Shown one piece after another: positions 1 through 4,967 of a stretch of 8,308 bases of DNA. Location of the stretch: NCBI GenBank assembly GCA_900770645.1, contig CAAGKY010000099.1, forward strand, positions 1 through 8,308, given 5' to 3'. Origin of the DNA: Bacilli bacterium (GTDB taxonomy: Bacteria; Bacillota_I; Bacilli_A; ML615J-28; CAG-313). The translations under genes were made by a program, and so were the position numbers. The notes beneath the pieces are model-generated. The model was not told the DNA's origin, ran no database searches, and saw nothing but the letters and a program-made list of their open reading frames with translations. The first letter of the stretch is position 1; every line of letters begins with the position of its first letter.

Positions 1-459
1 AGCATCTTCAAACATTTTGGTTTTAACGGTTAATGTAGTAAAATTTTCTTCTTTAGTTTCAGTTTTAGATTCATCACTTATAATATCTTTAGATAATGAT
101 TGTAATAGATATGGATATGAAGAATTTAATGGCCAACTACTTTTTACTTTGAAAGATTTATTTACACTTGGAACTAAGATTTCAACACCATCTTTATTTT
201 TTATCACAATTTGTTTTTCATTTAAAGTTTCGTTATCAACTTCTACTCTATAAAAATCTGGTTGTTTATAGTAAACTGTTACTAAACATTCTTTTGTTCC
301 ACTTGGAAACATTGAATATAATTTACCAGTTACTTTATATGATTCTAGTGATGAAATCACACTTGGGAAGTCTTGAACTACTTTTTGTCCTCTTTCACAT
401 GAAGAAAGTACCAAACTTCCTAAAACAATAATAAATAATACAGATATAATTTTTTTCAT
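1..459 (-). CDS. Putative lipoprotein, LolA-like fold (partial, C-terminus beyond left edge)
   Basis: Reading the minus strand from an ATG at 457-459 gives 153 codons with no stop before the window edge, so the C-terminus is missing. The Shine-Dalgarno GAGGTG (465-470) sits 5 nt upstream. The product starts with a lipoprotein signal peptide: KK at 2-3, a hydrophobic stretch 4-18, and a lipobox LSSC with the lipid-modified Cys at 21. The mature part alternates short beta-like segments (about 41-49, 57-64, 69-75, 82-88, 92-96) and carries an NGVxxLVPSxNK-like stretch (90-101) followed by SSWP (107-110) and SYPYLLQSL (114-122). This resembles LolA-like lipoproteins of Gram-positives (the YdcC/GerS group), which are envelope proteins of mostly unclear role. 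It would be anchored to the outer face of the membrane and be a substrate of the Lgt encoded at 2644-3777. The lipoprotein call is firm; the LolA-like assignment is from memory of the family pattern. Confidence 0.75.
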   Translation of the reverse strand, partial: MKKIISVLFIIVLGSLVLSSCERGQKVVQDFPSVISSLESYKVTGKLYSMFPSGTKECLVTVYYKQPDFYRVEVDNETLNEKQIVIKNKDGVEILVPSVNKSFKVKSSWPLNSSYPYLLQSLSKDIISDESKTETKEENFTTLTVKTKMFEDA

Positions 460-563
460 TAAGACACCTCTATCAATAAATATTATGATGTTTAATAATA
501 TTTATGAATAATTTATTTTTTTTTTGGTAAAAATAGTATTGTATAAAAATTAGGAGGTTTATT

Positions 564-764
564 ATGTATATTATTAAACGCATTGCGTATATTTTAACTA
601 TTGTAGGTGCAATAGTTTGGTTATTAATTGGTCTATTTGATTTCAATCTAGTAGCCTTTATTTTTGATAATATTAGTCCTATTATTTCGAGAATTATCTA
701 TAGTTTAGTTGGTTTTGCGGGAATAATTGGATTGATTGGATTTTTTATGCCAGATGATGATTAA
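564..764 (+). CDS. Small membrane protein, DUF378 family
   Basis: This 66-aa protein is the only plus-strand gene. Its start is fixed by an ideal AGGAGG at 552-557, 6 nt before the ATG. It has two hydrophobic helices (about 5-24 and 41-61). The first contains GAIVWLLIGLFDFNLV and the second SRIIYSLVGFAGIIGL, matching the DUF378 pattern (GAINWGLxGLFxFNLV ... SRIIYxLVGLAG). The protein ends in the acidic tail DDD. The family consists of small two-helix membrane proteins of unknown function, and 66 aa is a normal length. The gene is divergent from the lipoprotein at 1-459 and convergent with whiA. It probably forms a single-gene transcript ending at the hairpin at 766-790. The family call rests on motif recognition only. 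Confidence 0.85.
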   Translation: MYIIKRIAYILTIVGAIVWLLIGLFDFNLVAFIFDNISPIISRIIYSLVGFAGIIGLIGFFMPDDD

Positions 765-765
765 A

Positions 766-790
766 AAAAGAAGCCTTTTTGGCTTCTTTT
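766..790. terminator. Bidirectional intrinsic terminator between the DUF378 gene and whiA
   Basis: There is a perfect 10-bp inverted repeat: AAAAGAAGCC (766-775), a TTTTT loop (776-780) and GGCTTCTTTT (781-790). It is flanked by A residues from 763 on the left and T residues on the right. On the plus strand it follows the DUF378 stop codon (762-764) almost directly. On the minus strand the whiA stop TAA (789-791) overlaps the first stem bases, and the stem is followed by a T run (complement of 763-769). It therefore should terminate both converging transcripts, with the stronger U-tract on the whiA side. Confidence 0.85.
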
Positions 791-1736
791 ATTCATGATT
801 ATTTTCTTTACTTAAATAATATTCGTAAGTATCCATTATTTCTTTCATACAATGGCTAATTCCTGATTTAGACATTTCTTTACCTAAAATATTAGATGAT
901 AATTCACTAAGTTCCGATAAGCTAGAATCAGGATATTCTTTTCTTAACGCAATAGCATCTTGAAGTCTATTACTAAGTTTTGCTACGATATTATGTTTTT
1001 CTAAATATTCAATTGCTGTTTGTTGTCTTTGACAATATTGTAAAGATTTATTTCCGTTGGCAACATCACAATTAATAGTTCTATTAACACTATTATAGTG
1101 ATCTCTTAGAATTCTAGAATTTTCAAATTCAAATACTCCTTCATTTGCTCCAACATATGCTAAAAACTTAGATATCTCTTCAGACTTTTTAATATATAAC
1201 AAATGTTGATTTTTCTTTGGGGTAATACTTGATTTAATATCATATTCTTCTAAGAATTGTTTTACAAGATTAGCAGTTTCAATCTTTTTAAAAATTATTT
1301 CTAAGTGATAGTTACTTTTTCTAGGATCATTAATTGATCCTTTTGCGATAAAACAACCTCTTACAAATGAACTTTTACAACATTCATTATCAAATATCTC
1401 ATCTGTTATCATAAAACTATCAAGAGGTAATAAATGATATTCTTCAACTATTTTACTTGGAACATTAGTATATACTAAGTAATAATACTTTTGTGTTTTT
1501 AGGCCATTTCCGACCTTATATCCGAGTTCTCCATCTAAACCATATTTGTGTTTGAATATAGGTAAAAGATGGCGAATTACGCTATTTATGGGCGTTTTTA
1601 AAGAAATACTTAATCCTTGAAAAGAAATACCCACTTCTGCTAGTAAGTGTAATATTCCCGCAAATTCTGCATTTTGACAACATTTTAAATTATCAATACC
1701 TAATAATTCTTTTTTCACTTCTCTAGCAAAAGACAT
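789..1736 (-). CDS. whiA: DNA-binding regulator WhiA
   Basis: The 315-aa product has the usual WhiA length and architecture. An N-terminal LAGLIDADG-homing-endonuclease-like domain spans about 1-215, with helix blocks EFAGILHLLAEVG (24-36) and SSFVRGCFIAKGSINDPRKS (122-141). The family-typical NRTINCDVANGNKSLQYCQRQ (218-238) follows. A C-terminal helix-turn-helix region lies at about 255-300 (RLQDAIALRKEYPDSSLSEL, then MSKSGISHCMKEI). WhiA proteins bind DNA without nuclease activity. They control sporulation septation in Streptomyces and affect cell division and chromosome segregation in Bacillus. The ATG is preceded by AAGGAGG at 1741-1747, 4 nt away and overlapping the trxB stop codon, so translation is probably coupled to trxB. 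In Bacillus the gene follows rapZ-yvcK; neither is present here. It is the last gene of the cluster, and its stop lies in the terminator at 766-790. Confidence 0.95.
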   Translation of the reverse strand: MSFAREVKKELLGIDNLKCCQNAEFAGILHLLAEVGISFQGLSISLKTPINSVIRHLLPIFKHKYGLDGELGYKVGNGLKTQKYYYLVYTNVPSKIVEEYHLLPLDSFMITDEIFDNECCKSSFVRGCFIAKGSINDPRKSNYHLEIIFKKIETANLVKQFLEEYDIKSSITPKKNQHLLYIKKSEEISKFLAYVGANEGVFEFENSRILRDHYNSVNRTINCDVANGNKSLQYCQRQQTAIEYLEKHNIVAKLSNRLQDAIALRKEYPDSSLSELSELSSNILGKEMSKSGISHCMKEIMDTYEYYLSKENNHE

Positions 1737-1740
1737 AGGA

Positions 1741-1747
1741 CCTCCTT
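1741..1747 (-). promoter_or_regulatory. whiA ribosome binding site overlapping the trxB stop
   Basis: On the minus strand the sequence AAGGAGG lies 4 nt before the whiA ATG, and its first two bases belong to the trxB TAA (1746-1748). Ribosomes terminating on trxB would therefore sit on the whiA start region, a layout typical of translational coupling. Confidence 0.8.
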
Positions 1748-2642
1748 ATAGTTTTTTAATAATAATATTTGATGCAGTTATACCATGACCTACTGCACAT
1801 CCAATTTGTTTAACAATATGATTAGTACAGTCTCCAACCGCATATAAACCTTCCACACTAGTTTCACAGTTTTGATTAATTTCAATAAAACCAGCCTCAT
1901 CTAGAACATTAAAGTCTTTTAAGAAATTAGTACATGGAATAAAACCAATATAGATAAATACTCCATCTACCTTGTACTCTTCTATAGAATCTAAATGTTT
2001 TAATGTTACACTATCAAGGGTAGTATTACCATTAAATGATTCAACAGTTGTATCAGTAATCAAACTAATATTCTCAGTATTTTTTACTTTTTCAATTAGT
2101 TCACTAGATGCTCTAAAAGTAGTTGAGCGATGAACAATGGTAACTTTTTTACATATTTTAGCTAAATATAAACTTTCTTCAAAAGCACTATTACCAGCAC
2201 CAACTACCATAACTTCTTTGTCTTTATATAACATTCCATCGCATACTGCACAATATGAAACACCACGACTCATAAATTTCATTTCTCCAGCTACACCAAG
2301 TGAACGATTAATTGTACCAGTAGATACAATTACAAATTTAGATATATATGTATCTTTATTTGTTTTAGTGATGAATAAGTCATTTTCTTTAGTTATTTCT
2401 AGTACTTCTTCATATTTAAAGGGAATGTTATATGGTTTTAATTGGGCCATCATATTTAAAGCTAACCCTGCTCCTGTTGTAGATACAACTCCAGGATAAT
2501 TTTCCACACTAGATGTAGTAATTACTTTACCACCTGGTGCACTTTTTTCAATAATGATTGTAGATACTCCTGCACGACCAAAATACAACGCCGCACTTAA
2601 TCCTCCAGGACCAGCACCTACGATTAAACAATCATATATCAT
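1746..2642 (-). CDS. trxB: Thioredoxin reductase (FAD/NAD(P)H-dependent)
   Basis: This 298-aa flavoprotein should pass electrons from NAD(P)H through FAD to thioredoxin in the cytoplasm. The FAD-binding Rossmann motif is GAGPGG (9-14). The redox-active pair is C131-A-V-C134, followed by D135. The pyridine-nucleotide site is GAGNSAFEES (148-157). The C-terminal FAD motif is YAVGDC (267-272) with the family block KQIGCAVGHG (278-287). It is slightly shorter than the typical 305-320 aa. One oddity: the usual HRRxxxR phosphate-binding motif reads HRSTTFR (171-177), so the second Arg is Ser and NADPH preference may be weakened. The ATG lies 1 nt after the lgt stop, with AGAAGGA (2648-2654) inside the lgt end serving as ribosome binding site. 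Related FAD-dependent disulfide reductases are the alternative, but the CxxC position fits TrxB well. Confidence 0.93.
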   Translation of the reverse strand: MIYDCLIVGAGPGGLSAALYFGRAGVSTIIIEKSAPGGKVITTSSVENYPGVVSTTGAGLALNMMAQLKPYNIPFKYEEVLEITKENDLFITKTNKDTYISKFVIVSTGTINRSLGVAGEMKFMSRGVSYCAVCDGMLYKDKEVMVVGAGNSAFEESLYLAKICKKVTIVHRSTTFRASSELIEKVKNTENISLITDTTVESFNGNTTLDSVTLKHLDSIEEYKVDGVFIYIGFIPCTNFLKDFNVLDEAGFIEINQNCETSVEGLYAVGDCTNHIVKQIGCAVGHGITASNIIIKKL

Positions 2643-2643
2643 A

Positions 2644-3777
2644 TTATTCCTTCTCTTTTTGTTTATTCATTTTCTTTTCTTTTAATAATCTCTTTGCTTC
2701 TTCTTTTTCTTTAAATGGGTCTTTATTTGGATCTAACCAAATAGTTCCACCTTCATATAACAATTCTTTTGCTGAATCGCATTTATATTTAAATACACGT
2801 CGAAGAATGAACATAAGAATTCCCACAATAAAGAAGATTGCAGAAGTTAATAAAGCAATACGAATATTACCAATCATTAATGGATCTGTACGCATTGATT
2901 CAATAATAAATCTAACTATTCCATACCAAGTTAAGTAGAATGCTACCGCATCACCTAAATATATCTTTTTAGATTTTTTTCTAAGTATAATATATCCAAC
3001 CGCCCCAATTAAATTTAGAACACTTTCAAAATAGAATGTAGGATAGTAATATCCGGTAATTCTTGGAATATCAAGTGAATAGTCTGGAGTAATATACATA
3101 TTATCAATTACAAAATTAGGAACTAATAAATGTCTTAATGTTTCTCTTTGAGCTAGTAATTCAAGATCAGTAAGTGGTCCTGATGTGTATCCATTTACTA
3201 AAGGTCCAAATGCTTCTTGGTTCATAAAATTTCCCCATCTTCCAACTACTTGAGCTAACATAAAACATGGTAAAACTATTTCAATTAACGCTAATAATTT
3301 TATTTTTTTTACTTTACAAAAAATTAATAAGAAAATAATTGTTGCGTAAATTCCTCCATGAATCGCAAGTCCTGATAAACCATTACCGCCAAGACCAATA
3401 ATTTCTAAGAAGGCATCCCATGTATTACTTGGTAATCCTTCATGGTCAAAAATAATGTAATATATTCTTGCACCTGCAATTCCAGAAAATAAACCAAACA
3501 CTAAACCTGTAATTAAATTATCTGAATCAAAACGAATATGTCTAAAAATAGAGTAATATGCCCATAATGCAACACCTACTGCACCACTTAAAATGCACAC
3601 CGCATACCATCTTACTTCAATATTACCTATTCTTAAGAAATATGGGTCAAGAGGGGTAGGAATAGTATGAACATCACCTGCTTTGTATAACAAGCTAGTT
3701 ATAATATAAACCAATAATAAAACTCCTAAAAGAATTAATACTGAATACTTAATTATTTTTTTTGTCTTATCAGTCAT
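2644..3777 (-). CDS. lgt: Prolipoprotein diacylglyceryl transferase Lgt
   Basis: Lgt is the membrane enzyme that moves diacylglycerol from phosphatidylglycerol to the lipobox cysteine of prolipoproteins, the first maturation step. Family blocks are clear: IHGGIYA (139-145, with the conserved H140), the signature GRWGNFMNQEAFG (179-191), YPTFYFES (245-252) and the C-terminal ESMRTDP (293-299). It has about seven or more hydrophobic segments. At 377 aa it exceeds the usual 260-300 aa. The extra length comes from an added N-terminal helix (about 11-31), a longer loop between the signature and YPTFYFES, and a charged tail (about 330-377) ending in a Lys/Glu-rich stretch. The ATG follows AGAGGT (3783-3788) by 5 nt, and the gene lies 12 nt from the upstream membrane-protein gene. 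The left-edge lipoprotein is a predicted substrate. Confidence 0.95.
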   Translation of the reverse strand: MTDKTKKIIKYSVLILLGVLLLVYIITSLLYKAGDVHTIPTPLDPYFLRIGNIEVRWYAVCILSGAVGVALWAYYSIFRHIRFDSDNLITGLVFGLFSGIAGARIYYIIFDHEGLPSNTWDAFLEIIGLGGNGLSGLAIHGGIYATIIFLLIFCKVKKIKLLALIEIVLPCFMLAQVVGRWGNFMNQEAFGPLVNGYTSGPLTDLELLAQRETLRHLLVPNFVIDNMYITPDYSLDIPRITGYYYPTFYFESVLNLIGAVGYIILRKKSKKIYLGDAVAFYLTWYGIVRFIIESMRTDPLMIGNIRIALLTSAIFFIVGILMFILRRVFKYKCDSAKELLYEGGTIWLDPNKDPFKEKEEAKRLLKEKKMNKQKEKE

Positions 3778-3789
3778 TTTTTACCTCTT

Positions 3790-4362
3790 TTATTTTTTAT
3801 TTTTTTTGCTTTTTTTACTTAAATATGCAAATCTAACTCTTGTTAAATACTGAGTTAAAATTGTTCTAACTATTAAGATAATAGCTATATACAAAATAAA
3901 GTAACTATTACTTTGAATATATAGATTAGGTGTAATCCATAGCGCTCCTAAACAAGATACTACAGTTGTTAATAATAAAACAATTCCAAAACTTGTTAAT
4001 ACCACAAATGGTATTTTACTATATAGTAAATCTTTAATAAGGGTATCAGCAACAGAAAATATAGCTACGAAGATTAATAATTCATAAAATGATTTATATG
4101 AAAATACTCCTAGATACCCTTGAATAGCAAGTGTAATGAGTACAAAAAGAACTATATAAAATAATAAATTAACAAAAATATTGGGAAATAATCGATTAAC
4201 TAAAGCTATCTTTTTTACTTTTTTCTCAGAGTTTTTTCCTGATCCTGCTAAACTATCTAGAAGTTCTTGTAGTTCTTCAGGACTATTAATTTCAATATTC
4301 TTTAATTCCTTTTTCTCTTTTTCATTTTCTTCTTTTTGTTCTTTTTCTTTATCATCTAACAT
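3790..4362 (-). CDS. Unrecognised membrane protein with charged N-terminus, four predicted helices
   Basis: I do not recognise the family. The preferred start is the ATG at 4360-4362, giving 190 aa. It has AAAGGGGG (4373-4380) 10 nt upstream and overlaps the vanZ-like gene by only 11 nt. Residues 1-51 are hydrophilic and rich in Lys and Glu, a likely helical or coiled cytoplasmic region that includes a SPEELQELLDSLAG helix (27-40). Four hydrophobic segments follow at about 62-81, 92-110, 117-141 and 153-172, then a basic tail SKKSKKNKK. By the positive-inside rule both ends are probably cytoplasmic. Helix 2 carries an Asp (VADTLIKD, 104-111). The layout vaguely recalls small holin-like or accessory membrane proteins, but I see no diagnostic motif. 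Its place directly before lgt, with a 12-nt gap, suggests co-expression with lipoprotein maturation; that is inference. Confidence 0.8.
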   Translation of the reverse strand: MLDDKEKEQKEENEKEKKELKNIEINSPEELQELLDSLAGSGKNSEKKVKKIALVNRLFPNIFVNLLFYIVLFVLITLAIQGYLGVFSYKSFYELLIFVAIFSVADTLIKDLLYSKIPFVVLTSFGIVLLLTTVVSCLGALWITPNLYIQSNSYFILYIAIILIVRTILTQYLTRVRFAYLSKKSKKNKK

Positions 4363-4924
4363 ATTTTTTGTGCCCCCTTTCTTTAGTAATAATAATTGAT
4401 ATAAATAAACCAAGGCTATTTAATAAGATATCAGCTATATCTAATACTCCTCTTTTAGTGATGAATTGAATAATTTCTAAGCATATAATAATTCCTATTC
4501 CTATAAGAACATTTATTATAATACGCTTTTTTGTTATCTTTGTTAATATATATCCAAGTGGCATAAATAATAAGAAATTACCTAATATATTTATAAATAC
4601 CGTTTTATTTTTTAGAAAACACTTTAACCATTCTCCCAAATAAAAACCATCTTTATACATATAATCATCGTATTTTTTTCTAAAGTAAAGTGTTAATAAT
4701 AACAATATTATATAACTAATATTTAAAATTATCCACGACTCTTTATCATCAATTATAATATTTTTAGCCATCATATATATAAACACTAAAAATATAAATA
4801 GATATAAATAGTTATTTACAACAGGTAAAAATGTATCCATTGTTTTATCAATAAATGGAATTAATAATAGTAAATAAGAAATAATACTTATTATTAATGC
4901 TTCTAATATAATCTTATATTTCAA
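4352..4924 (-). CDS. VanZ-like membrane protein (TTG start)
   Basis: This 190-aa integral membrane protein has hydrophobic segments at about 5-24, 38-55, 63-80, 109-129, 136-155 and 163-180. The VanZ-like signature is visible as NILGNFLLFMPLGYIL (112-127) and EIIQFITKRGVLDIADILLNSLG (150-172), including the conserved N-x-x-LFxPLG and DxxDxxxNxxG-type patterns. VanZ itself gives low-level teicoplanin resistance in Enterococcus, but most family members have unknown roles and this name does not imply resistance. The start is a TTG at 4922-4924, preceded 8 nt upstream by AGGTG within AAAGGTGTG (4931-4939); no ATG is close. The gene ends with TGA directly followed in frame by TAA. It lies 43 nt after uvrA with no hairpin between, and its 3' end overlaps the next gene by 11 nt. 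Confidence 0.87.
   Translation of the reverse strand: MKYKIILEALIISIISYLLLLIPFIDKTMDTFLPVVNNYLYLFIFLVFIYMMAKNIIIDDKESWIILNISYIILLLLTLYFRKKYDDYMYKDGFYLGEWLKCFLKNKTVFINILGNFLLFMPLGYILTKITKKRIIINVLIGIGIIICLEIIQFITKRGVLDIADILLNSLGLFISIIITKERGHKKYVR
4373..4380 (-). promoter_or_regulatory. Ribosome binding site deciding the start at 4362
   Basis: The minus strand reads AAAGGGGG here, 10 nt before an ATG at 4360-4362. The alternative upstream start is a TTG at 4411-4413, which has no purine-rich site before it and would overlap the preceding gene by 62 nt. This supports the shorter 190-aa product. The site is G-rich rather than a canonical AGGAGG. Confidence 0.6.
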
Positions 4925-4932
4925 TTATATCA

Positions 4933-4939
4933 CACCTTT
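4933..4939 (-). promoter_or_regulatory. Ribosome binding site of the TTG-initiated vanZ-like gene
   Basis: The minus strand reads AAAGGTG, leaving 8 nt before a TTG codon at 4922-4924. The VanZ-like reading frame runs from this TTG and no ATG lies nearby, so this site is the main support for a non-ATG start. Confidence 0.6.
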
Positions 4940-4967
4940 GTTTTTTATTTAAAATTTGTATAAATAA

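Noticed and set aside
480..508. Promoter for the lipoprotein gene on the minus strand (TTCATA, 17 nt, TAATAT)
   Set aside because: Both hexamers are only 4/6 matches in an extremely AT-rich spacer, and the predicted start would fall almost on the ribosome binding site. Plausible but not supported.
534..547. Promoter -10 (TATAAA at 542-547 or TAGTAT at 534-539) for the DUF378 gene
   Set aside because: The predicted transcription start would lie inside or directly beside the AGGAGG site and no -35 element is seen at proper spacing.
2137..2499. 120-residue plus-strand open frame within trxB
   Set aside because: It lies entirely antisense to trxB, whose motifs are intact, and shows no recognisable domain or ribosome binding site. 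The same applies to the other antisense frames inside lgt, uvrA and the lipoprotein gene.
4363..4413. Longer form of the four-helix membrane protein starting at the TTG at 4411-4413
   Set aside because: No ribosome binding site precedes it and it would overlap the vanZ-like gene by 62 nt; the ATG at 4362 is better supported.
4352..4924. Glycopeptide resistance determinant because of the VanZ name
   Set aside because: No other van genes are present, and most VanZ-like proteins in Bacillota are housekeeping proteins of unknown role.
4925..4967. Terminator between uvrA and the vanZ-like gene
   Set aside because: Only a short AT palindrome (AAATAATTATTT-like) is present without a GC stem, so transcription probably continues through the gap.
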